A stretch of 48,051 nucleotides of DNA. Source: an uncultured Acidobacteriota bacterium. GTDB lineage: Bacteria > Acidobacteriota > Thermoanaerobaculia > UBA5066. Both the position numbers and the translations under genes were made by a program. The notes under the pieces were generated by a model. The model did no database searches. It saw only the letters and a program-made list of their open reading frames with translations, and was not told where the DNA came from. The stretch covers positions 1-48,051 of the forward strand of contig CAIMWE010000174.1 of assembly GCA_903845115.1 (NCBI GenBank), read 5' to 3'. Positions within the stretch are counted from its first letter, which is position 1, and each line of letters opens with the position of its first letter. Shown one piece after another: positions 20,301 through 28,500 of the stretch.

Positions 20301-22510
20301 TCGTCGCCTCCGACCCGAGGAGCGCGGCCGCCTCCCTCCGTTCCGCGGCGGAGGGGCGGGGTGCGGCCGGCCTCTTCGCAGGGGTCGCCGATCCCGCGGG
20401 CGCCGAGGGGCGGGACCCGGCGGAGGATGCTCAGGCGGGGGAACTTCCGGCTGAGGACCTCGAACAGATCGCCTCCCTCTGGGTCCGCGGGGTCCCGGTC
20501 GATCTCGAGAGATCGCTGCCGCCGGGTCGGTACCGCCGGGTCTCCCTCCCGACGAATCCCTTCGAGCGGGAGCGTTTCTGGATCGACGAGAGCCCTAGAG
20601 GCGAGCAGCCGGTCAGAGACGTCACAGACGGCGGCGTGGCGCTCCTCGAGGTGGCGTGGCGGCGCTCCGACCTTCCCGCCCCCGCCGCGGGCGCGCGGCT
20701 CGAGGGGCGGTGGCTCGTCGTCGCGGGAGACGGGCCGCTCTCAACGGCCGTGAAGGGCTCCCTCGAGGCCCGCGGCGCGGCCGTCTCCACGGCCTCTACC
20801 GCCGCGCTGGCGGCGTCGAGCGCCGATGCGCTCGCCGCATCCCTCGGGAGCGTCGGCGCGATGGAAGGGGTCCTCTTCCTCGGCGCGCTGGACGGTGATC
20901 TCCCCGAGGACCGGGACGGATCGCCGGGGCTCTCCGGCGGACCCGCGCTGGGGACGCTCCTGCATCTCGTCCAGGGGCTGGCGCGCGCGGGCGCCTCCCT
21001 TGCGCGCGGGCTCGTGGTCGTCACGCGCGCCGCCGTGGCGACGACCTCGGTCGAAACGGTCTCTCCCTTTGCCACCGCGGTTTGGGGGCTCGCACGGACC
21101 ATCGCCCTAGAGCACCCCGAGCTGGCGCCGCGCCGCGTCGACCTCGGCCCCGAGGGCGACGTCGCCGGGATCCTCGTGGCAGAGCTGCTCGCGGGGGAGT
21201 CCGCGGCGCCGGTCGAGGCCGACGTCGCCTGGCGGCGCTCCCTCCGGTTCGCCGGGCATCCTGTGTCGCTCCGCCAGCCGCTGCCGGCGGCGCCCCTGGC
21301 CCTCCGGCCCGAGGGACGCTATCTCGTCACCGGCGGCCTCGGTGCGCTCGGCCTCGAGGTCGCGCGGCGCCTCGTCGAGCGCGGCGCACGGCACCTGACG
21401 CTCGCCTCGCGGGGGGAGCCTTCCGCGGCCGCCCTCGACCTCGTCGCGTCGCTCGAGGCAGCGGGGGCCCGGCTCTCGATCGTCCGGGGGGACGTCGCGA
21501 GCGAGAAGGACGTCGCCCGGATGGTGACGGGGGAGCCCCCCCTCCTCGGAATCGTCCACGCGGCGGGGACGGTCGAGGACGGGATCCTCCCGAACCAGAC
21601 GCTCGAGCGGTTCGAGAGGGTCCTCTCGCCGAAGGTGCGCGGGGGCCTCCTCCTCGACCGGCTCGCCGGCGAGCGGCTCGAATTCATGGTTTTCTTCTCG
21701 TCGGTGGCCTCTCTCCTCGGCGCCCCCGGCCAGGGAGCCTACGCGGCGGCGAACGCCTTCCTCGACGGCCTCGCGCAGCGCCGGAGGGCCCGCGGACTGC
21801 CGGCCCTCTCGATCCAGTGGGGGCGCTGGACAGGTCCCGGGATGGCGGAGCGGAGCTCGGGCTCCTCGCTCGAGCGGAGCCCCAGCCCCTCGCTCGAGAG
21901 GGGCGCCGCCCTCGCGGCCTTCGAGCGGCTCCTCGGACAGGCACTGTCCGAGCCTGGGAGCCTGCCGGCCGCGGTGGCGGTCGTCCCCCCGGGCGGGCAG
22001 GAGCAGACCGAAGGCGCGAAGCCTCCCGCGTGGCTCGCCGGGCTGCTCCGGGCGGCGGCGCCCGAGGAGCGGGAGGGGATCCTCTCGTCCGAGATCCGGC
22101 GGGCGGCGGCGCGCGTCCTCGGGATGGACGCCGCGCGCCTCGCCGATCCCTCGCTCCCCCTGCAGGAGCTCGGGCTCGACTCGCTCATGGCGCTCGAGCT
22201 CCGGAACATCCTCGGGGCGGCCGTCGGCACGCCGCTGGCGGCGACGCTTCTCTTCGACGCGCCGAGCCTCGCGGCGCTCGGCCGCACCCTTTCTGGGATC
22301 CTCGGCTTCGGCCAGGCCCCTTCCGTCCAGGAGAACGCGGCAGAGGAGGACGAGGCGATCCGCGCGGCGGAGGTGGAGCGCCTCTCCGAGGACGATCTCG
22401 ACCGCGAGATCGCGGGGTTCGCCGAGCGGTACGGCGACGCGGGAAGCGGGCCGGAAGGGGAAGGGGCCAGGCCGGACGGACCGGCCGGGCCCGGGGAGGA
22501 GGAGCGATGA
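11309..22510 (+). CDS. Type I modular PKS: fully reducing methylating module M4 (with AT) and AT-less module M5
   Basis: The GTG start overlaps the previous stop (GTGA); GGAGG lies at 11294-11298. The protein has 3733 residues and starts with a coiled-coil-like docking segment (residues 1-31). M4 in order: KS (Cys203), AT (Ser656 in GHSIGE, HAFH at 757-760, malonyl type), DH (His959, Asp1140), C-methyltransferase (SAM-binding EVGGGTG at 1411-1417), ER (NADPH loop SAAGGVGLAA from about 1924), KR and ACP (Ser2436). The KR catalytic Tyr position is His2259 (QGNHAAANAF). M5: KS (Cys2676), no AT, KR (LVTGG at 3339, Tyr3478) and ACP (Ser3625). M4 is expected to add malonate, alpha-methylate it with SAM and fully reduce it; M5 to leave a beta-hydroxyl. 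A cis-AT module and an AT-less module therefore share one chain. The C-terminal tail (VERLSEDDLDREI, then Gly/Pro/Glu-rich) is probably a docking element. Confidence 0.97.
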   Translation: MSASGSPLVRAYLAIEELERRLRSAEEARHQPIAVVGLGCRFPGGKDPAAFWKLLREGGDGIREIPADRFDVDAYYDPDPAAPGGITTRSGGFLDDVAGFDAPFFGISPREAASLDPQQRLLLEVAWEALEDAGRAPSRLSGSAAGVFVGIMNTDFLGVVGRGSEVAGVDTYTATGNGLSFAAGRLSYVLGLQGPSLAVDTACSSSAVAVHLACQSLRAGECDLAIAGGVNLLLSPEPFLSMSRLGALSPDGRCKTFSAEADGYGRGEGCGLLVLRRLADAERDGDTIRALILGSAVGHDGPSGGLTVPSGPAQQLVVRKALAAARVLPARVDYLEAHGTGTPLGDPIEVHAAAAVYGEGRDAERPLLLGAVKANVGHLESAAGAASLVKVVLALSERTVPPHPLRGERNPRIDWDRLPVELPVAARPWPAGEGSPLAAVSSFGLSGINAHLVLAGAPRPAERVRTAPERSRRLLVLSGRTETARAAVASRWAVAMAETAAPSLADVAFTAGVGRSPFAHRLAIVASPTATAGTLARSLEAFGRGERPPEVREASLPPGSSPPRVAFLFTGQGSQYPGMGKELYDGEPVVRAILDRCEEAVADLLPERLLSVMFGRDAALLSQTAYTQPALYALEVAVAELWRSWGIVPAALLGHSIGELAAAAVAGVFGIEEGARLVATRGRLMQSLPHGGMAAVLASEDRIAPLLADPRLGRGVSLAAVNGPENVTIAGEPGALAALLRELTARRISFQELAVSHAFHSGMMEPILGQLEEAARAAGDRPPRIPVVSNLAGRVEGTLDAAHWRRHAREAVRFADGIRCLAGTHADLFLEVGPAPTLLGLGRRIVKGDASAWLASLERGKEPGETLLASLGSLFLRGAGVDFEGLERGRARRRVPMPTTPFERERHWPGGTAGRRKTPFPAGAPSRHPLLGEERRPVLREVVFESVLSAASPAFLADHRVGGEVVVPAAALLEMLLAAGAAAGDGRAEGLRLSSVVILRPLALGAEGGTNGTTVRTVRTVATPGSGGRIDVRIEARGTGGSFETIAEGQVGPDDGLGDRQVTGEWEVGRGVDPLAPVDLPALYASLERAGLSYGPAFRTLVDLRAGGSGSGGLSGEASGRVEAREGAGHGFLVPPTLLDGAFHALAAAGGGGAGPQGFLPSAFGALRFLERPGRCAGVAARLVRDDEGRTSGELRLLDPGTGRLLVELLGIRTAPAKRETPAPVDDLLYEVAWREVPLPAANAEEIVERCRPRLLSLPGEFPLGDGPALGEGLEALARGWARKGVDAIEGLSPSGPTPARPGRERLRGRLRELAAGWTGENPETLQEELEARFPAGRSELGLLGRCGRSLPAVLRGEVDPLSILFPKEAEGSAANFYGESPFSRALNLLLARVASEAAHRSRGAELRVLEVGGGTGASTAAILEALPRERTRYLFTDISSGFLAVARGRFGDHPGFATALFDVERSAQEQGLVAGFDLVVAANVLHATADLAATIAGIRPLLSPGGALVLLEGTHRQGWLDVVFGLTDGWWAFRDHELRPDHPLVPAATWVKLLGGAGFESAAALPGEGDEPALGAAVVVALASGREVDRRPWILLGPPREGLAQALSARGVESSTVPSSADLPEALARFRPAGVVFDAGWETEPASAASLRARTDSLSLDLLSVVRALAASEPPPRLVIATSGAVSTGREVVLDPGAAPLVGLGKVIALEHPGLRPLRVDLDPAGPADRGGALLAAEILSGGPDDEVAWRGRSRLVPRLVRRATEARLVRPATPSVRLTTRRHGLLDELALVSAERRAPGPGEVEIEVEAAGLNFLDVMNALGVLPPEVAALAGSAFGGEAAGRIVRTGPGAGSAREGERVVAIGAGSFATHLTTDSRLVAPIPEALGFAGAATIPIAFLTAEVALAQVAALSAGQTVLVHSAAGGVGLAALQLARRLGATVIGTAGSEEKRDLLRAMGVAHVFDSRSLSFAGAVREATGGRGVDVVLNSLAGDFIPAGLSVVARGGAFVEIGKTGVWSGEQAAGARSDVRYTVVALDRMIAEEPAAVGDLLRELVERFAAGELLPLRHRRFDLEDAVAAFRTMQRGTNVGKLVLAPREGPVRRGGTYLVTGGLGGLGLELARWLAARGAGRIVLAGRRGDAGLDPAGRALLAALRDAGTAIETVAADVALPADADRIVALAAGDPASPLVGVFHAAGVLADGVLLEADPGAFFSTYPAKLDGAFNLHLATRKLALDDFVLFSSAAGLLGSAGQGNHAAANAFLDTFAPYLRLQGVPATSIDWGVWGEVGAAARVSAAAKVGVEDRAGRLGLRAFPPAAGIAALERVLSRTGGEAAVLAVDWGKVAKALRGERVPPLLEELVEAGASEPGASPRASEGGEGALGLLAELEGLPAGKRRAHLARRLAEEAAAVLGLPRSRRPDPRQPLAELGLDSLMAVELRNRLGSLLGRTLPATLLFDYPTVERLVGYIGESLPGLGLEEMPGAGPEAAAAPLSASEPIAIVGIGCRFPGGGSDVHGTEAYWKLLLEGVDATCEVPPGRWDAQAFLDTDPDAPGKMVTCRGGFLHDVDLFDAAFFGISPREASAMDPQQRLLLEVAWEALEDAGHAPDRLAGSDTGVFVGICNNDYALLGGGGAAGGRLDAYSGTGTAFSVAAGRISYVLGLQGPSVAIDTACSSSLVALHLAAQSLRSGECRMALAGGVNLVLSPLSMVALSRLRLLSPTGRCRTFDAGADGTARGEGCGIVVLRRLSDALADGDRVLAVIRGSAVNQDGRSSGLTAPNGPAQEAVIRRALAQSGIDPARVGYVEAHGTATPLGDPIEVGALRAVLTPGRPATRPLVVGSVKTNFGHLEAAAGVAGLVKTVLALRHATIPPHLHLESLNPHLDLDGAPIVFPTVARPWEGDGPRVAGVSSFGFSGTNAHVILEEGTEDGSGGGRESAPAPRPLLLPLSTRSATALALLARLTAERLDGMEPGEFPDACFTAAVGRAQLRHRLAVVASDPRSAAASLRSAAEGRGAAGLFAGVADPAGAEGRDPAEDAQAGELPAEDLEQIASLWVRGVPVDLERSLPPGRYRRVSLPTNPFERERFWIDESPRGEQPVRDVTDGGVALLEVAWRRSDLPAPAAGARLEGRWLVVAGDGPLSTAVKGSLEARGAAVSTASTAALAASSADALAASLGSVGAMEGVLFLGALDGDLPEDRDGSPGLSGGPALGTLLHLVQGLARAGASLARGLVVVTRAAVATTSVETVSPFATAVWGLARTIALEHPELAPRRVDLGPEGDVAGILVAELLAGESAAPVEADVAWRRSLRFAGHPVSLRQPLPAAPLALRPEGRYLVTGGLGALGLEVARRLVERGARHLTLASRGEPSAAALDLVASLEAAGARLSIVRGDVASEKDVARMVTGEPPLLGIVHAAGTVEDGILPNQTLERFERVLSPKVRGGLLLDRLAGERLEFMVFFSSVASLLGAPGQGAYAAANAFLDGLAQRRRARGLPALSIQWGRWTGPGMAERSSGSSLERSPSPSLERGAALAAFERLLGQALSEPGSLPAAVAVVPPGGQEQTEGAKPPAWLAGLLRAAAPEEREGILSSEIRRAAARVLGMDAARLADPSLPLQELGLDSLMALELRNILGAAVGTPLAATLLFDAPSLAALGRTLSGILGFGQAPSVQENAAEEDEAIRAAEVERLSEDDLDREIAGFAERYGDAGSGPEGEGARPDGPAGPGEEER
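14348..14370 (+). repeat. 9-bp tandem repeat inside the M4 dehydratase region
   Basis: ACGGTGAGG occurs twice in tandem (14348-14356, 14357-14365) and continues as ACGGT. It encodes repeated Thr-Val-Arg in a surface loop between beta-strands of the DH fold. Confidence 0.7.
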
Positions 22511-25500
22511 GCGGCGGAGCCCTGGAAGCCAAGCAGCAGGCCCTCCTGGCCCTTCGCTCGATGCAGGCGCGGATCGAAGCGCTCGAGCGCGAGCGGAGCG
22601 AGCCGATCGCCGTCATCGGAACCGCCTGCCGCTTCCCCGGGGGCGTCCACGACCTCGCATCGTTCCGGGTACTCCTCGAGGGGGGCGTCGATGCGGTGTC
22701 GGAAGTCCCTGCCGTCCGCTGGGACGTCGACGCGTTCTACGCGCCCGAGCCGGGGACGCCGGGGAAGATGTACACGCGCCGGATGGGGTGGGTCGAGGGA
22801 GCCGACCTCTTCGACCCCGCCTTCTTCGGGCTCGGCGTCCGCGAGGCGGTCCGGATGGACCCGCAGCACCGCCTCCTCCTCGAGGCCGCGTGGGAGGCGC
22901 TGGAGGACGCGGGGCAGGCGCCCGGCTCTCTCTCCGGCTCGTCGACCGGCGTCTTCGTCGGCATCTCGACGAGCGACTACGCCCAGATGGCCCTGACCTC
23001 CCTTGCCGGCGGGGCGATCGACGCCTACGCCTCGACGAGCGCGGCCTTCAGCGTGGCGGCGGGGCGGATCTCATACCTCCTCGGCCTCCAGGGCCCCTCC
23101 ATCGCTCTCGACACGGCCTGCTCCTCGTCGCTCGTGGCGGTCCACCTCGCGGCGGAGAGCCTCCGGCTCGGCGACTGCCGGATGGCGCTGGTGGGCGGGG
23201 TCAACCTCGTCCTCTCCCCGCTCGCCACCGTCGCCCTCTGCCAGATGCGGATGATGGCGCCCGACGGGCGCTGCAAGACGTTCGATGCCTCCGCCGACGG
23301 CTACGTCCGGGGCGAGGGGTGCGGCCTCGTCGTCCTCAAGCGGCTCGGGGACGCACGGAAGGATCGGGACCGGATCCTCGCCGTGATCCGCGGATCGGCC
23401 GTCAACCAGGACGGGAGGAGCGGCGGGCTGACCGCTCCGAACGGCGCGGCCCAGGAGGCGGTGATTCGCCGGGCGCTCGCGAACGGGCGGGTCGAGTCGC
23501 GCGAGGTCGGGTACGTCGAGGCGCACGGGACCGGGACCGCGCTCGGCGACCCGATCGAGATGCAGGCCCTCGGCGCCGTCTACGGCGAGGGACGGGAGCG
23601 CTCGGAGCCCCTTCGCGTCGGCTCGGTGAAGACCAACCTCGGGCACCTGGAGGCCGCGGCCGGCATCGCGGGGCTCCTCAAGGCGGTGGCGACGGTCGGA
23701 GCGCGTTCCATCCCCCCGCACCTCCACCTCCGCAACCCCAGCCCCCACATTCCCTGGGAGAGGCTCGCCGTCGAGGTGCCGACCTTCCCGGCGCCGTGGC
23801 GGGACGGGCGGCGGGTCGCCGGCGTCAGCTCCTTCGGTTTCAGCGGCACGAACGCCCACGTGATCGTCGAGGAGGCTCCGCCGGACGCGCGCTCCCCGGA
23901 CACGGGAGAGCGAGGGGAGCGGGACCTCGTCCTCCCCCTCTCGGCGAGGACGCGGGGGGCGCTCCGGGAGCTGGTGGAGCGGACCCGGGAGTTCCTCCGG
24001 GACGACGCGAGGACCCTGGACCACTGCTTCACGGCGGCCACCGGGCGCACCGGCCTGCCGCTCCGGATCGCCGTGGTCGGCCGCTCGCGCGAGGAGCTCC
24101 GCTCCGCGCTCGACGCCTACCTTCGCTCCGAGAGCTCGCCGGGGTTGGTCGAGAGCGGGCGCACGCCTCCTTCCGCGTGCATGGCGGACGGCGCGGACGG
24201 TGCCGCCGACGCGGGGGCTCTCTCCGTCGCCCGCCGCTGGGTCGCGGGGGACGAGGTCGACTGGAAGCCCCTCTTCTCCGGCAGGGACGTCCGCCGGGCC
24301 CCGCTTCCGACCTACCCCTTCCAGCGGATCCGCTGCTGGATGGAGGGGTTCGGAACGCTCGACGTCCCCGAAGCGCCCGGAAGCCCGGCGGCGGGAGGCC
24401 CGAGGCCCGCCGTCTACGACCTCTCCTGGACCGGGGCGGAATCCGAGGAGAGGCCCGGCGCCGCGCCCGAGGCGGGCGGCCCCCTTCGCTGGCGAATCGT
24501 GGCCGACGCCGGCTCCGCGCCCCTCGCCTCGGCTCTCGCCAGGAGCCTGGAGAACGCGGGGTGCCTGGAGGTCGCCGTGGCCGATGCCCTCCCGGAGCCG
24601 GGAGACGGGCAGACGCGCGAGGGGGTCGTCGTCCTCGCGGCAACCGGGGACGCGGGGGCCGAGACCTCCCCGGCCCAGGCCGCCCGGTCGGCGCCGGGCG
24701 CGTGCCTGGGCCTCCTCGCCGCGCTCCGCGGTGCGACGGCGCGCCGACCGGCCGCGTCGCGCTTCGTCGTCGTCACGAGGGGAGCCGGGGCTCCGAGAGG
24801 GCCCCTGGAGATGGAGCGGACCGTCAGCGCGGTCGCGGTCTCGGTCGCGGCGCTCGGGCGGACCCTCCTCGCGGAGCACCCGGAGCTTTCTCCCTCGCTC
24901 GTCGACCTCGACCCGGACGAGCCGGCCACCGGGCAGGCGGACGCGCTCGCCCGCGAGCTCCTGGCGGACGCGGGAACCGGAGGAGGCCGCGAGGTGGCCC
25001 TCCGGCGCGGGAAACGCCTCGTCCCGCGCCTCGTCGCGCGCCCCTCCCCGGGCGGCGTCCCCGTCCCGCCGCTCAGGACGGCCGGCAGCGCGCTGATCAC
25101 CGGGGGGCTCGGGGCGCTCGGCCTGGCGCTGGCCGCGCGACTCGCGAAGCGCGGCGTGAAGAAGATCATCCTCGCCGGGCGAGGTGGAGAGGAAGGAGCG
25201 GACGAGGAGACCCGGCGCGCCCTCTCCGCCCTCCGCGCGGGGGGCGCCGACGTCCGCGTCGTCACGGCGGACGTGACCCGCCGGGAGGATGTCGAGCGGC
25301 TCCTCGCCCCCTCTCCCGGCGCCGGAGAGCCCCCCGTCACCGCCCTCTTCCACGCCGCCGGTGTCCTCTCGGACGCGCTCCTCGCCAACCAGACGGAAGA
25401 GAACGTGCGGACCGCCTTCGGGGCGAAGGCCCTCGGCGCGGCCCTTCTCGACGAGGTGTCGAGGGAGCTGGGGCTCCCGCTCGACACCTTCGTCCTCTTC

Positions 25501-28500
25501 TCCTCGGCCGCGGCGCTCCTCGGCCCCCCCGGCCAGGGGAGCTACGCCGCCGCGAACGCCTTCCTCGGGGCGCTGGCGAGGAAGAGGCGCGAGGACGGGC
25601 TCCCGGCGCTCGCCGTCCACTGGGGCCCGTGGGCGGGGCGAGGGATGGCGGCGAGGACGGACCGCCGCGGCCTGGCCGCGCGCGGCCTCGGCCTCCTTCC
25701 GGCCGAGGCGGCCCTGGACGCGCTGGAGCGGCTCGTCGCCGACGGCTCCGCGGAGGGGGCGGTCCTCGTCCTCGACCGGTCCTTCTTCGCGGGAGCCCCG
25801 GCGAAGGCCCTCCCGGATCTCCCCCGGCGCCTGGGAGGCCTCCCCCCGGAGGAGAGGCAGGGGGTCGCCGCCTCCTTCGTCCGGGGCCAGGTGGCCGACC
25901 TTCTCGGTTTCACCGACCCCGGGGCAATCGACACCCGCCGCGGCTTCTTCGACCTCGGCCTCGACTCGCTCCTGGCGCTGGAGCTGCGGGGACGGCTCCA
26001 GGCCGCGCTCGGGGAGGATCGTCCGCTCCCCTCGACCCTGATCCTCGACCACCCCACCGTCGAGAGCGTCGCGGCCCGGCTCGTGCGCGAGCTGGGCGAC
26101 GGAGCAGAGCCGGACCTTTCCCGCGCGCCGTCGACGACTCCTCTCCGCCTCGCCTTCGACCCGATCGCGATCGTCGGCCTCGCCGTCCGGTTTCCCGGGG
26201 CTCCCGACGTCGATTCGTTCCGGGAGCTTCTCGTCGAAGGGCGGGACGCGATCACCGTCGTCCCCGCCACGCGATGGGACGTGGAGGCCCTCTACGACCC
26301 GGACCCCGACGCCCCGGGAAAGATGGCGACCCGCTGGGGGGGCTTCGTCGACGGGGTCGAGTCGTTCGACGCGCGCTTCTTCGGGATCACCCCTCGCGAG
26401 GCCGCCTCGATCGACCCGCAGCACCGGTTCCTCCTCGAGGAGAGCTGGCACGCCCTCGAGGACGCCGGGATCCCGGCCGAGAGCCTCGAGGGGACGAGGA
26501 CGGCGGTCTTCGTCGGGATCAGCGGGAACGACTACGGCCCGCTCCTCGCCGGGGGAGACCGCTCGCGCGTCACCGCCCACTTCGGCCTCGGAAACTCGTT
26601 CAGCGCGGCAGCGGGGAGGATCGCCTACACCTTCGGCCTGACGGGGCCGGCGGTGGCGCTCGACACGGCCTGCTCCTCGTCCCTGGTGGCGCTGCACCAG
26701 GCGGCGGCGAGCCTGAGGACGGGAGAGGCGAGCCTCGCGCTGGCCGCCGGTGTGAACCTGATCCTCGCCCCGGAGGCGACGATCAACCTCTCCCGCGCCC
26801 GGATGATGGCGCCCGACGGGCGGTGCAAGACGTTCGACGCCTCCGCCGACGGCTACGTCCGGGGAGAGGGGTGCGGCGTCGTCGTCCTCGAGCGGCTCTC
26901 GGACGCGGTGGCGAACGGACACCCGGTCCGCGCCCTCCTGCTCGGCTCCGCGGTGAACCAGGACGGGAGGAGCGCCGGCCTGACGGCGCCGAACGGGCCG
27001 TCCCAGGAGGCGGTCCTCGCGGAGGCTCTCGCCTCTGCCGGAGTCGCCCCCGCAGACGTCGACTACGTGGAGGCTCACGGGACCGGGACCTCCCTCGGCG
27101 ACCCGATCGAGCTCCACGCGATGGGGGCGGTCTACGGGAAGGGGAGGCCCGCGGACCGGCCCCTCCTCACCGGGTCGGTCAAGACGAACCTCGGGCACCT
27201 CGAGGCCGCCGCCGGGATGGCGGGGCTGGCGAAGGCGGTCCTCACCCTCGAGGCGGGAGAGGTGCTGCCCCATCTCCACCTGAAGACTCCGAACCCGCTG
27301 GTCGACTGGGACCGGATCGCCGTCCGCGTCCCGACGGAGAAGACCCCCTGGCCCTCGACGGGGCGCCCCCGCCGGGCGGCCGTCAGCTCGTTCGGCTTCA
27401 TCGGGACGAACGCCCACGTGATCCTCGAAGCGGCCCCGGCTCCGCTCGCGGATGCGCCGGAGCGGGAGGAGGCCGCCTGGGAGACGCAGCTGCTCCTCCT
27501 CTCGGCCCGCTCGCCGGAGGCGCTGCGCGACCTCGCGTCGAGATTCGAGGAGCGCCTCCGTACCGGGACCGCCGACCGGGAGCTGGGCGACATCGCCTTC
27601 TCGGCGCGCGCCGGCCGGTCGGCCCTGGCGCACCGCCTCGCGATCGTCGGCGCCACGGCGGGGGAGATCGCCGACGGCCTCGCGGCCTTCCGCGAGGGGA
27701 GGACCGGCGCGGGGATCGCTCGTGGCGTGGCGAGCTCCGTGCCCTCTTCCGGACCCCCTCCAGGGTCCCCGCTCTCTCTCCCCGAGCCCTTCACGAGGGA
27801 AGCGCTGGAGCGTCTCGGCGCCGCGTGGGTCCGGGGAGACCGAGTCGATCTCGAGCCCCTCGACCGGCGCTCCTCGAGGAAGAGGGTGAGGCTTCCGCTC
27901 TACCCCTTCCGGAAGGAGAGGCACTGGGGACCGGACCTGCCGGGAGCGATCGCTCCTCCCGTCGCCGGGGTCCCTGTCGCCGCACGACCCTTCCTCGGAC
28001 CGGCCCTGGCGACGGCGTTCGGGGCGACGCTCTTCGACACGACCTGGAGCGCGGCGTCTCTGCCGTTTCTCGCGGAGCACCGGATCCACGGCCGGATCGT
28101 CGTGCCGGGCGCGGCCCACGTCTCCCTCGTCCTCTCGGCTCTCCGTTCGCTCCACGGGCCGGGTCCCTGGCGCCTCTCGGACGTCAGCTTCCCCGAACCG
28201 CTCGTCCTCGGCGAGGAGGAGCACCGTCGCGTGCAGCTCGTCCTCGGACCGGGCGAGAGCTTCCAGGTTGCGAGCCGACGGGAGGGACCGGTCGAGCCGT
28301 TCGTCGTCCACGCGCGCGGAAAGGCGGCCCCGCTCGTTGACGCCGCGCCGGTGGACGGGCCCCGGCCAGCGACGGCGCCGCAGGCGCCCCCGGGGGAGAG
28401 CATCCCCGGCACGGCCCTCCGAGAGGAGCTGTCGCTGCGCGGGATCTCCCTCGGTCCGTCGTTCGGGTGGATCGAAAGCGTCGTCCCCGGCCCCGGCGCT

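Noticed and set aside
21082-22506. A longer N-terminus for the fourth PKS protein
   Set aside because: It overlaps the end of the third gene out of frame with no domain content. ATG 22507 has a ribosome site and gives the expected docking helix directly before the KS.
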